Of a stretch of DNA of 64,000 bases, positions 28,102 to 35,829 are shown piece by piece. The notes beneath the pieces were generated by a model. The model saw only the letters and a program-made list of their open reading frames with translations, was not told where the DNA came from and did not search any database. A program made the translations under genes and the position numbers. Numbering within the stretch: position 1 is the first letter of the stretch; each line of letters starts with the position of its first letter. This DNA is from Burkholderiales bacterium 70-64 (lineage in GTDB: Bacteria; Pseudomonadota; Gammaproteobacteria; Burkholderiales; Burkholderiaceae_E): assembly GCA_001898645.1 (NCBI GenBank), contig MKUQ01000014.1, positions 160,352 through 224,351 on the forward strand, given 5' to 3'.

Positions 28102-28123
28102 TATATTGCTAACATGCAATATA
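28102..28123. promoter_or_regulatory. Dyad TATATTGC-N6-GCAATATA over the tumE start: operator
   Basis: Two perfect eight-base arms (28102-28109 and 28116-28123) flank six bases that contain the beginning of ATG 28114. TATATT at 28102-28107 is a near-consensus -10 that would start a leaderless transcript near 28114. An AT-rich dyad in a 70% GC region, placed on a toxin-antitoxin start, is a strong autoregulatory site. Confidence 0.7.
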
Positions 28124-28401
28124 GACGCGCTATTTTGCTCGCGCATGCCAAGGAAGTTCGTGATGACGGCTCGATCGTCGAAATCGTCATCTGGGAGCTT
28201 CCGGAACCGCTGCCACCGTGCCCGCACCGTTTCAAGTATCGGCTGTACTACGGCGCGGCGGGCGAGTGCCGTGTGCGTTACGACAATGAGCGCGGCAAAG
28301 GCGATCATCGGCACTTCGGAAGCCAGGAAGGAGGGTACATCTTCGCTACGATCGAGCAATTGCTCGAAGACTTCAGATCGGACGTCGAGCGCTGGGGGTG
28401 A
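28114..28401 (+). CDS. TumE-family toxin (DUF6516)
   Basis: 95 residues. The core VEIVIWELPEPLPPCPHRFKYRLYY and RVRYDNERGKGDHRHFG matches the TumE family of toxins, whose conserved block is HxxKYRxxY...YDNExGKGDHxH. The toxic activity is not known in detail. Its ATG lies inside the AT-rich dyad at 28102. The stop is two bases before the antitoxin ATG. As in the family, the toxin gene comes first. Confidence 0.75.
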   Translation: MQYRRAILLAHAKEVRDDGSIVEIVIWELPEPLPPCPHRFKYRLYYGAAGECRVRYDNERGKGDHRHFGSQEGGYIFATIEQLLEDFRSDVERWG

Positions 28402-28403
28402 CC

Positions 28404-28757
28404 ATGAAGGCCATCATCGAGGTGTCCCGTCGCGGCTCGGTCTTTCGGGCCGCGGCGCGGCAGCTGAAAGCATCGCGGCAGGGCCGCGCTGCGGACTTCC
28501 GGCTCAGCTTCGAATCTGCCCGATCGCTGTTCGCCGAACTGACACCGGCAAGGCTCGATCTGCTCGGCACGCTTCGACGTGCCGGGCCGTGCAGCGTCTA
28601 CGCGCTTGCGAAGACGGCGGGCCGCAACTATTCGAACGTTCACACGGACGTGTCGCGCCTCGAGGAGCTGGGCCTCGTGGAACGTTCGGATGACGGCAAC
28701 GTCTCCGTTCCGTTCGAGTCCGTGGAGATCCTGGTTCCGCTCGCGCACGTGGCCTAG
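28404..28757 (+). CDS. TumA-family antitoxin with MarR-like helix-turn-helix
   Basis: 117 residues from ATG 28404 (a GTG at 28398 would overlap the toxin gene). The middle (about 55-100: LDLLGTLRRAGPCSVYALAKTAGRNYSNVHTDVSRLEELGLV) is a winged helix-turn-helix. The N-terminal half (MKAIIEVSRRGSVFRAAARQL) probably contacts the toxin. It should neutralise the TumE-like protein and repress the promoter through the dyad at 28102. Confidence 0.78.
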   Translation: MKAIIEVSRRGSVFRAAARQLKASRQGRAADFRLSFESARSLFAELTPARLDLLGTLRRAGPCSVYALAKTAGRNYSNVHTDVSRLEELGLVERSDDGNVSVPFESVEILVPLAHVA

Positions 28758-28942
28758 TACCCCGACCCGGCACAGGCGGGGCCGCTCCATGCCGAGTCCG
28801 TTGCGAGCTCGGCGCGCGGCTCGGGCCGCCGACGGATGAAGTAGCGCGCTCGCCGCGCCTGCTCCTTTCAGTCTCGTTTCACCTTCGCGCGCAAAGAATG
28901 TCGGCAACGGGGTTCGACGCCCCTTGCCCTTTCGGAGCGCAG

Positions 28943-29368
28943 ATGATTCCACGCAGCCTCTCGTCCCGGCGCCGGCAGGCACCGGTTGCCGTCCTTGCCG
29001 CCATGCTGCTCGCCGCGGCCGCCGCGCACGCCGCCGACACTTCCGCGGCAAGGCAGCTCGAGCGCTGGAGCGCGGCGTCCGGCGCGCCCGGCGACGCGGA
29101 GCGCGGTCGCATCTTCTTCACCAGCCGTCACGGCGGTGAATGGTCGTGCGCATCGTGCCACCGCGATGCGCCGCTCACGCCCGGCAGGCACGCGAGCACC
29201 GGCAAGGCGATCGACCCGATCGCGCCGGCTGCCAACCCGGCGGCCTTCACCGACACGGCTCGCGTCGACAAATGGTTTCGTCGCAACTGCAAGGACGTGC
29301 TCGGGCGGGAGTGCAGCGCACGCGAGAAGGCCGACGTGCTCGCCTACCTCCTGGGGCTCGGGCGCTGA
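28943..29368 (+). CDS. SHP-like monoheme cytochrome c (DUF1924)
   Basis: 141 residues: Sec signal peptide ending AAHA near residue 33, then one heme site CASCH (about 71). The block IAPAANPAAFTDTARVDKWFRRNCKDVLGRECS matches the family of sphaeroides heme protein (SHP), where an asparagine acts as a displaceable sixth heme ligand and two cysteines form a disulfide; here N and two C are present. SHP binds O2 transiently. GGAG precedes ATG 28943. It heads a three-gene set with a diheme cytochrome c and a b561-type cytochrome. Confidence 0.85.
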   Translation: MIPRSLSSRRRQAPVAVLAAMLLAAAAAHAADTSAARQLERWSAASGAPGDAERGRIFFTSRHGGEWSCASCHRDAPLTPGRHASTGKAIDPIAPAANPAAFTDTARVDKWFRRNCKDVLGRECSAREKADVLAYLLGLGR

Positions 29369-29395
29369 CCGTTTGCTCGTTACGGAATGCCTGCG

Positions 29396-29914
29396 ATGAA
29401 GATCCTCCTTCGCGATTGCCTGTCACGTGTCGCAACCATCGTCTGCCTGTCGGCCGCCGTCGGCGTCGTGCACGCCGGGGAGCGCACGGCGATGCCGGCC
29501 GACGTGCCCGCCACCTACCTGCAGGAGTGCGCGTCGTGCCACATCGCGTATCCGCCGGGGGCGCTTCCGGCGGCTTCGTGGCAACGGATCATGAGCACGC
29601 TCGACAGCCACTACGGAACCGACGCGGAGCTCGACGCCGCCCCGGGCGCCCGGATCGGCGCATGGCTGCAGCGGCATGCCGGCACCTGGAAGCACGTGAG
29701 CGAGGCGCCGCCGCACGACCGGATCACGCGTTCGCGCTGGTTCGAGCGCAGGCACCGGAAGGTGGACGCGGCGGTCTGGCGCCACGACAGCGTGAAGAGC
29801 GCCGCGAACTGCGCGGCATGCCATGCCGGCGCCGAGCGGGGCCGGTTCGATGACGACGACCTGCGATTCCCCGCGGGCCTCGACGCGCGCTACCGGGGCC
29901 CCTGGAACGATTGA
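29396..29914 (+). CDS. Diheme cytochrome c (DHC type)
   Basis: 172 residues, signal peptide ending VHAGE near 27, and two heme motifs: CASCH (about 46) and CAACH (about 139). These match the soluble diheme cytochrome that partners SHP. PPGALPAASWQRIM...HYGTDAEL is typical of the family. Start ATG 29396 or 29387 (three residues longer). It should carry electrons between the b-type membrane cytochrome and SHP in the periplasm. Confidence 0.87.
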   Translation: MKILLRDCLSRVATIVCLSAAVGVVHAGERTAMPADVPATYLQECASCHIAYPPGALPAASWQRIMSTLDSHYGTDAELDAAPGARIGAWLQRHAGTWKHVSEAPPHDRITRSRWFERRHRKVDAAVWRHDSVKSAANCAACHAGAERGRFDDDDLRFPAGLDARYRGPWND

Positions 29915-29936
29915 CTCGACTCGAGGAAGCAAAGCC

Positions 29937-30605
29937 ATGCAGTCCACCTCCACTCTTCCCTGCGCCGCGGAGTCGGCGTCGATTCCGCCGGCAGGCCGCC
30001 GCGTGGTCGATGCGCCGACGCGAGCGTTCCATTGGTTGTTCGCGGCGAGCTTTCTGGGGGCGTTCGTCACGGCCGACAGCGAGCGCTGGCGCCAGGTGCA
30101 TGTCGCGCTGGGCTACCTGTTCGCCGCCCTGCTCGCATTCCGGCTGCTCTACGGGCTCGCCGGCCCGCGCTATGCGCGCCTCGCGCCGACGTGGCGCAAG
30201 CTGGCAGGCGTGCCAGCGTGGCTTCGTTCGGTGCGGCAAGCACGCTCGCTCGCCGAGGTCGACTGGAGATACGGCGAGAACCTGCTGATCGCGCTCATGG
30301 TCGCGGTGATGTTCGCCGCGGTGGTGCCGCTCGCGCTGAGCGGTTATGTGGTCTACGAGGAATGGGCCGGCGACTGGCTCGAGGAGGTCCACGAGTTCTT
30401 CGGCAATGCGTTCCTCGCGATCGCCGGCGTGCACGTCGCCGCGATCGTCGGCTCCAGCGTATTGCACCGGAGAAATCGCGTGTCGCCGATGATCACCGGA
30501 CGGGCCAACGGCCGGGGCCCGGATCTCGTGCGGCACAACCGGATCTGGCTCGCCGTGCTCCTGTGGATCGGCGCGATCGGCTTCGTCGCGTGGCAGCTGT
30601 TGTAG
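29937..30605 (+). CDS. Cytochrome b561-type membrane protein
   Basis: 222 residues with four main helices (about 35-55, 65-85, 115-135, 155-180) and a last one at the end. Histidines suited to bind two b hemes lie in AFHWLFAAS, RQVHVALGYL, EVHEFFGN and AGVHVAAIV. It is the quinol-side donor for the SHP/DHC pair. The three genes are spaced 27 and 22 bases and look like one operon. Confidence 0.88.
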   Translation: MQSTSTLPCAAESASIPPAGRRVVDAPTRAFHWLFAASFLGAFVTADSERWRQVHVALGYLFAALLAFRLLYGLAGPRYARLAPTWRKLAGVPAWLRSVRQARSLAEVDWRYGENLLIALMVAVMFAAVVPLALSGYVVYEEWAGDWLEEVHEFFGNAFLAIAGVHVAAIVGSSVLHRRNRVSPMITGRANGRGPDLVRHNRIWLAVLLWIGAIGFVAWQLL

Positions 30606-30653
30606 CGTGAACCGGCCTCGACGCGGCGAGATTCCGAGCGAGGCGCCTCCCGT

Positions 30654-31517
30654 TCATCGCCGCCCGACGCTCAGCAGCAGTTCATTCGGCCCGACCCAGC
30701 CGTCGGGGGTTGTGAACTCGCCGAGCCGCTGCTCCATTTCGGTCCAGGCCGCCTCCGCGGTCGCCGGATCCAGTCGCCCCAGGATCGCGCGGATCGGCGT
30801 GGCCGAGTCGCGCACGAAGGCGAGGTACGGCCCGACCGATGGCAGCCGCACCGGCGCGTCCAGGACAGTGGTGGCCACCTCGCGAAAGCCGGCGGCCCGG
30901 AACAGTTCGTCGATCCGTCCCGGCTTGCCGAGGCTGAGCAGGCCGCCAGGCTGGAAGGGGTCGCGCGGCGGCAGGCCGGCGTGCTTCAGCGCGGTGGCCA
31001 TCAGGATCGTGACGCAGGGATTGCGCCCGGGGTGCGAGAACACGATCGTGCAGGCCGTGCCGCCCGGGCGGATCGCCCGGTGCATCTCGCGCAGGCCCTG
31101 CAGCGGATCGGGGAAGAGCATCAGCCCGAGGCGACAGACCGCCGCATCGAAGCTCGCGGAGTCGACGGGCAGGCTTTCGCCGTCGGCAACCTTCGTCTCG
31201 ATGTTGCGATGGCCGGCGCGCACTGCATTCCGTCTCGCCAGTTCAAGGATCGCCGGCGACAGGTCGGTGGCGAGCACGCGCCCGCCGGGCCCGATGCGCC
31301 GGGCGATGTCGAGCGTCTGGTCGCCGGAGCCGGCGGCCACATCGAGCACGCGCGACCCCGGCCCGATTCCCGCCAGGTCGAGCATGGCTTCGGTGGCGGG
31401 AGCCAGCCAGTCGCGGATCTGCGGCATGTGCCTGTCCCAGCCGGCGGCAGCCTTGTCCCACTGCTCGCGCAGCGCGGCCTTGAATGCACTCGGATCGGGG
31501 GTGTGCGGGCTGTTCAT
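30654..31517 (-). CDS. Class I SAM-dependent methyltransferase
   Basis: 287 residues. The Rossmann core begins VLDVAAGSGDQTL (SAM-binding motif I, about 55-67), with LATDLSPAIL (motif II acidic residue), VADGESLPVDSASFDAAVCRLGLM and IRPGGTACTIVF. It resembles the UbiE/MenG style in motif I-III but not enough to assign ubiquinone or menaquinone methylation. Start ATG 31517 is close to the first helical region. It diverges from a LysR regulator 118 bp away that probably controls it. Confidence 0.85.
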   Translation of the reverse strand: MNSPHTPDPSAFKAALREQWDKAAAGWDRHMPQIRDWLAPATEAMLDLAGIGPGSRVLDVAAGSGDQTLDIARRIGPGGRVLATDLSPAILELARRNAVRAGHRNIETKVADGESLPVDSASFDAAVCRLGLMLFPDPLQGLREMHRAIRPGGTACTIVFSHPGRNPCVTILMATALKHAGLPPRDPFQPGGLLSLGKPGRIDELFRAAGFREVATTVLDAPVRLPSVGPYLAFVRDSATPIRAILGRLDPATAEAAWTEMEQRLGEFTTPDGWVGPNELLLSVGRR

Positions 31518-31635
31518 GACCCTGTCTCCTCGGTGTCGCCGGAGGGGCGACGCACAGGTAGCGTGTGCCCGTCGGGAGCCCCGCACAAGTCACGAAAATC
31601 GCATAATGGGACAGCGAAACTGCAGAGCCGTATTC

Positions 31636-32529
31636 ATGTTCGACTGGAACGATCTGCGCTACCTGCTCGCGGTCGCACGCCACGGCAGCACGCTGGCGGC
31701 CGCGCGCGCCCTGGACGTCAACCAGTCGACCGTACAGCGCCGGCTGACGGAGCTGGAGGAGCGAATCGGGCGCCCGCTGGTACGGCGCCATCCTACGGGA
31801 TACCGGCTGACCGCCTTCGGCGAGACGCTTCTGCCGCATGCCCGGCGAGTGGAGCAGGCGGTGCAGGGCTTCGAGGAGCAGGTGGCGGAGTCGCGGCGTG
31901 CAGCGCTCGGCGTGGTTCGCGTGACCTGTCCCGAGCCGCTGGCGGCGCGCATCTCGGATTCACCCCTGCTTGAACGCTTTCGCGCGCGCTTCCCCGAGCT
32001 CGACATCGAGTTCGTGATGAGCGACCGCTACCTGGACTTGTCGAAGGGTGAAGCCGACGTCGCCCTGCGCTCGGGCGATACGGACGACGGCGTGCTGGTC
32101 GGGCGCAAGATCGGCAACTCGCTCTGGGCGGTGTACGCCAGCCGCCGGTACGTCGAGCGCCATGGCCGGCCGGCGAGCGTCGAGGATCTCGGGCGGCATG
32201 CGTTGGCGGGATTCGACGAGTCCATGGCGGGACATCGCGCGGCGAAGTGGCTGCTCGAGGTTGCACCCGGTGCGCGCATCGTCGCCCGCAACGACAGCGT
32301 GCTGGGCCTGCTGAATTCCGTGCGTGCGGGCCTCGGCATCGCGCCGCTGCCCACGGCGCTGGGCGATGCCGAGGCCGATCTCGTGCGGGTGCTCGGCCCG
32401 ATTCCGGAGCTCACCCGGATCTGGCGCGTGCTGGCGCATCCCGACGTACGCCATGCGCCGCACGTGGCAGCCTTCTTCGAGTTCATCGTCGACGAAATCG
32501 AGACCCTGCGGCCGATCATCACCGGCTGA
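31636..32529 (+). CDS. LysR-family transcriptional regulator
   Basis: 297 residues: winged helix-turn-helix (LAAARALDVNQSTVQRRLTELEERIGRPLVRR, about 17-49), linker helix, then a substrate-binding domain (about 88-290). The helix carries NQSTVQRR where most members have NxSAVSRQ. CATAAT at 31604 is a possible -10. It faces the methyltransferase gene, the classic LysR arrangement, so a target in the shared 118-bp region is likely. Confidence 0.9.
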   Translation: MFDWNDLRYLLAVARHGSTLAAARALDVNQSTVQRRLTELEERIGRPLVRRHPTGYRLTAFGETLLPHARRVEQAVQGFEEQVAESRRAALGVVRVTCPEPLAARISDSPLLERFRARFPELDIEFVMSDRYLDLSKGEADVALRSGDTDDGVLVGRKIGNSLWAVYASRRYVERHGRPASVEDLGRHALAGFDESMAGHRAAKWLLEVAPGARIVARNDSVLGLLNSVRAGLGIAPLPTALGDAEADLVRVLGPIPELTRIWRVLAHPDVRHAPHVAAFFEFIVDEIETLRPIITG

Positions 32530-32580
32530 ACGTCGCGTCCGGGACGCCTGTAGACGTTTGCGAGCCGTACCGGCAGGCGC

Positions 32581-33294
32581 CTATCCGGGGATCGTCAGTC
32601 CCCGTGCAACGGCAGGTCGCGCGACGAATGCGTCGAGCGCACGCGCCACCTGCGTGAAGTCGCCGAAGCCCACCAGCTCGCCGGCCTCGTAGAAGCCGAC
32701 GAGGTTGCGCACCCAGGGGAAGATCGCGATGTCGGCGATCGTGTAGTCGTCGCCCATGATCCACCTGCGGCCGGCGAGCCGCTGCTCGAGCACCGAGAGC
32801 AGGCGCCGCGATTCGGCCACATAGCGGTCGCGCGGGCGCTTGTCCTCGAAGTCCTTGCCGGCGAACTTGTTGAAGAACCCCACCTGGCCGAACATCGGGC
32901 CGATGCCGCCCATCTGGAACATGAGCCACTGGATCGTCTCGTAGCGGGCGGCCTCGTCGCGCGGCACGAAGGCCTCGCGCCCGCTGCGTGCGCACTTGTC
33001 CGAGAGATAGATCAGGATCGCGCCCGATTCGAACAGCCCCAGCGGCCTGCCGCCGGGACCGTCCGGGTCGATGATCGCCGGGATCTTGTTGTTCGGGTTC
33101 AGCGACAGGAACTCGGGCGAGAGCTGGTCGTTGGCCTGGAAGCTCACGGCATGCGCTTCGTACGGCAGGCCGGTCTCCTCGAGCATGATCGAGGCCTTGA
33201 CGCCGTTCGGCGTGGGCCACGAGTAGAGCTGGATGCGGTCGGGATGGCGCGCGGGCCACTTCCGGGTGATCGGGAAGGCGGAGAGGTCGGTCAT
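32581..33294 (-). CDS. Glutathione S-transferase, YghU/Nu-class-like
   Basis: 237 residues. The N-terminal thioredoxin-fold domain has RIQLYSWPTPNGVKASIMLEE and the glutathione-binding NNKIPAIIDP...LFESGAILIYLSDK; the C-terminal helical domain ends VARPAVARGL. The TPNGxK start is that of YghU/YfcG enzymes, which have disulfide-bond reductase activity with glutathione and no catalytic Cys. The genes for glutathione synthesis are in this window. Start ATG 33294. Confidence 0.9.
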   Translation of the reverse strand: MTDLSAFPITRKWPARHPDRIQLYSWPTPNGVKASIMLEETGLPYEAHAVSFQANDQLSPEFLSLNPNNKIPAIIDPDGPGGRPLGLFESGAILIYLSDKCARSGREAFVPRDEAARYETIQWLMFQMGGIGPMFGQVGFFNKFAGKDFEDKRPRDRYVAESRRLLSVLEQRLAGRRWIMGDDYTIADIAIFPWVRNLVGFYEAGELVGFGDFTQVARALDAFVARPAVARGLTIPG

Positions 33295-33323
33295 GTCGAA
33301 GCCTCGTGGAAGCTGTCGACAGG

Positions 33324-33401
33324 GTAGCGCACGTTGCTCGAATACCGCTCGATGGCCGTATTCCTGCCGGAAGGGCGCTTCTTGCAGCACAAGTGCGCTA
33401 C
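33324..33401. repeat. Inverted pair GTAGCGCAC ... GTGCGCTAC in divergent control region
   Basis: Perfect nine-base arms at 33324-33332 and 33393-33401 point outward to the GST gene and to the antitoxin gene. In both directions the arm runs into a possible -10 (TACCCT outward on the minus strand, TACATT on the plus strand), so they may be mirrored promoter elements or two sites for one repressor. Confidence 0.4.
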
Positions 33402-33435
33402 ATTCATTGAACCACCAACGTGCCGGGAGCCAGCC

Positions 33436-33720
33436 GTGTCGACCACCACCATCCGCCTGCCGCCGGAACTGAAAGCGCGCATCGCGTATGCGGCCGAACG
33501 TGCAGGAACCAATGTGCACGCACTGATCCTGGAGGCCGTTGCCGAGAAGGCCGATCAACTGGAGCGCCGCGCCAGTTTCCATGACGATGCCGAGCGCCGC
33601 CATGCCGACATCGTCGCGAGCGGAATGACGGTTCCCTGGAGCGAGATGCGCCGCTATCTCGAAGACAGGGCGTCTGGCAGGAAGGCCGTGCGCCCGGCGG
33701 CGAGGAAGCTGGCACGCTGA
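33436..33720 (+). CDS. Ribbon-helix-helix antitoxin of a RelE/ParE-type pair
   Basis: 94 residues from GTG 33436; GGGAG six bases upstream supports it over a longer frame. VSTTTIRLPPELKARIAYAAERAGTNVHALILEAVAEKA is a ribbon-helix-helix domain of the CopG/ParD style. The rest is a charged helical tail (VPWSEMRRYLEDRASGRKAV) fitted to bind the toxin. Two bases separate it from the toxin gene. Confidence 0.8.
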   Translation: MSTTTIRLPPELKARIAYAAERAGTNVHALILEAVAEKADQLERRASFHDDAERRHADIVASGMTVPWSEMRRYLEDRASGRKAVRPAARKLAR

Positions 33721-33722
33721 AG

Positions 33723-34019
33723 ATGGCACGCATCGAGCTCGCGCCGGAGATCGTCGACGATATCGACCGCATCTTCGACCCCCTTGCGAAGCACGAGGTC
33801 GCAGACATCGCGGCGCGCATCCAGGACATCATCGATGCGATCTCGGTCCTCGAGCGCAATCCGCTGATCGGCCGACCTGCCGGCGCAGACAGGCGTGAGC
33901 TGGTCATCGGCCGGCGCTTGCGCGGGTACGCCGCCCTGTACCGGTACGTCGAAGAGATCGATACCGCATTCGTGCTCGCGCTGCGCAGTCAGCGGGAGGC
34001 CGGCTACACGACGCGGTGA
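33723..34019 (+). CDS. RelE/ParE-superfamily toxin
   Basis: 98 residues. IELAPEIVDDIDRIFDPL...ISVLERNPLIGRPAG...ELVIGRRLRGYAALYRYVEEIDTAFVLALRSQREAGY has the ParE/RelE layout: two N-terminal helices, then a four-strand sheet. The last part has the family's IxxVRHxRE pattern as LALRSQRE. Whether it cuts mRNA on ribosomes or poisons gyrase cannot be told. It is the third toxin-antitoxin module within 8.3 kb. 41 bp separate it from a convergent flavoprotein gene. Confidence 0.85.
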   Translation: MARIELAPEIVDDIDRIFDPLAKHEVADIAARIQDIIDAISVLERNPLIGRPAGADRRELVIGRRLRGYAALYRYVEEIDTAFVLALRSQREAGYTTR

Positions 34020-34060
34020 GGCAGACGCGGCTGCCTGGTGATGCCGCGCTCGATGAAAGG

Positions 34061-35737
34061 TCAGCCGCGGCGAGCCGCTTCGATCGCAGTGCCGTCGAGC
34101 TGCAGATACTGGTGGATGAAGGCAATCGCCATGCTGCCTTCGCCCACTGCCGATGCGACGCGCTTGACCGGACTGAATCGCACGTCTCCGCAAGCAAAGA
34201 CGCCCGGGACGCTCGTTTCCAGGAGATACGGGTCCCGGCCCTGGGACCAGCGTCCGGACTTCAGGACGTCTGCCCCGGTCAGCAGGTAGCCACGGCTGTC
34301 GCGGGCGATCTCGGGCGGCAGCCAGCCGGTCTCGGCGTCGGCCCCGATGAACACGAAAAGTCCGCCGCATTCGCGGCGACGCACGGTGGCGCCGGCGCGA
34401 TCGAGGACGTCGATGGCCGTCAGGTGGGTGTCGCCATGGGCGGCCTGGACCTCGGATCGCAGCTCGACGGCGATGTTCGACTTGCTGCGCAGCTGTTCGA
34501 TCAGGTAATGAGACATGCTCTTTTCGAGCGCCTCTCCCCGCACGAGAAGCGTCACCGTCCGCGCATGGTTGGCGAAGAACAGCGCCGCCTGGCCGGCCGA
34601 GTTGCCGGCGCCGATCAGGTGAATGTCGAGATCCTGCGCGTTGCCCGCTTCGCTGCGGGCAGCCCCGTAGGAGATGCCCTTGCCGATGAGCCGCTCGAAC
34701 CCCTCGATCGCGAGGCGGCGCCATGTCACGCCGGTCGCGATGACGACCGTGCGTGCGTGCAGGACGTCGTCGCCGTCGAGGTGAACGGTACCGCTCGCGG
34801 GATCGATGCCGACGATGTTGCGCGTGACCAGCACTTCCGCCCCGAGCCGCTTGGCCTGCTGCAGCGCCCGGCTGGCCAGCTCGTCGCCGGAGACGCCGTT
34901 GGGAAAGCCCAGGTAGTTCTCGATCCGCGACGAAGTCCCGGCCTGGCCGCCGGGCGCTTCGCGCTCGACCACCAGCGTCCTGAGTCCCTCGGATGCGCCG
35001 TACACCGCGGCCGCCAGGCCTGCCGGCCCGCCGCCGATGATCACCGTGTCGTACTCCGTGGAGCGGGCGCTCGTCTGCAGCCCCAGGCGCCGGGCGACTT
35101 CGCGCGGCTGCGGCCGCATGAGCGTCTCGCCGCCGTCGAGCAGCAGCGCCGGGTAGTCCCCGTCGTTCAGGCGGAGTGCGGGCCACCGCGACGGCATGTC
35201 CGGGTCGTCGGGTTTGACCCAGTCGAACGTGACCTGGTTGCGTGCGAGGAACCGGCGAAGCTCGTAGCAGGCGGTGTCCCACTGGTGCCCGACGATGGTT
35301 GCCGTCGCCTTGGGTGCCCTGGCAGCGAGATCCTGGAGCCCGCCGATGCGTTCGCGCGCCCGCGCGCCGACCGCTTCCGGGATCTCCGGCGACACTGCGG
35401 CGATCGCGTAGTACTGCCGGGCTTCCAGGCGAGCGACGCGCGACGGTTCCGCCGCGCGATAGTTGCCGAGGAACGGCCCGCCCAGGGCGATCGGGACCTC
35501 CCCGAAGATCGCGCCCGGGGCGCGCCAGCCTATCGTTTTCTCGACGCCGTCGAATCGCTTGGTGACTTCGATCCTGCCTTCGAGCACGACGAAGAGCGCG
35601 CGCTCTTCGCCCTCGTGGACCGCATACTCCCCGGCGGCAAGATGCACATCCGCGGCATGCTTCGCGAGGTACTCGAGCTCGCGAGCAGGCAACGTGGAGA
35701 AGAGGGGTACGCTCGCGAGCTCCTGGATCGTCAGCAT
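34061..35737 (-). CDS. Thioredoxin-reductase-like flavoprotein fused to a cNMP-binding domain, no redox CxxC
   Basis: 558 residues in three parts. Residues 5-110 are a cyclic-nucleotide-binding fold (GEYAVHEGEERALFVVLEGRIEV). Residues 140-215 look like a glutaredoxin-like domain with a single cysteine (DTACYELRRFL). Residues 230-555 are a thioredoxin-reductase-like part with FAD motif GGGPAG, NAD(P) motif GAGNSAG and GDVRFSPVKR. At the place of the CxxC disulfide is SYGAAR (about 356-361), so it cannot act as an ordinary thioredoxin reductase; the activity is unknown. Start ATG 35737 opens directly into the cNMP domain. Confidence 0.85.
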   Translation of the reverse strand: MLTIQELASVPLFSTLPARELEYLAKHAADVHLAAGEYAVHEGEERALFVVLEGRIEVTKRFDGVEKTIGWRAPGAIFGEVPIALGGPFLGNYRAAEPSRVARLEARQYYAIAAVSPEIPEAVGARARERIGGLQDLAARAPKATATIVGHQWDTACYELRRFLARNQVTFDWVKPDDPDMPSRWPALRLNDGDYPALLLDGGETLMRPQPREVARRLGLQTSARSTEYDTVIIGGGPAGLAAAVYGASEGLRTLVVEREAPGGQAGTSSRIENYLGFPNGVSGDELASRALQQAKRLGAEVLVTRNIVGIDPASGTVHLDGDDVLHARTVVIATGVTWRRLAIEGFERLIGKGISYGAARSEAGNAQDLDIHLIGAGNSAGQAALFFANHARTVTLLVRGEALEKSMSHYLIEQLRSKSNIAVELRSEVQAAHGDTHLTAIDVLDRAGATVRRRECGGLFVFIGADAETGWLPPEIARDSRGYLLTGADVLKSGRWSQGRDPYLLETSVPGVFACGDVRFSPVKRVASAVGEGSMAIAFIHQYLQLDGTAIEAARRG

Positions 35738-35829
35738 GGCTTGACCTCCGCGGCGCGAACCGGCCCAGCGTGCCGTGAACGCGATCATCGCACACGAGGC
35801 GCCGGCGTTGAAGGTGGTTCGGGCGCACA

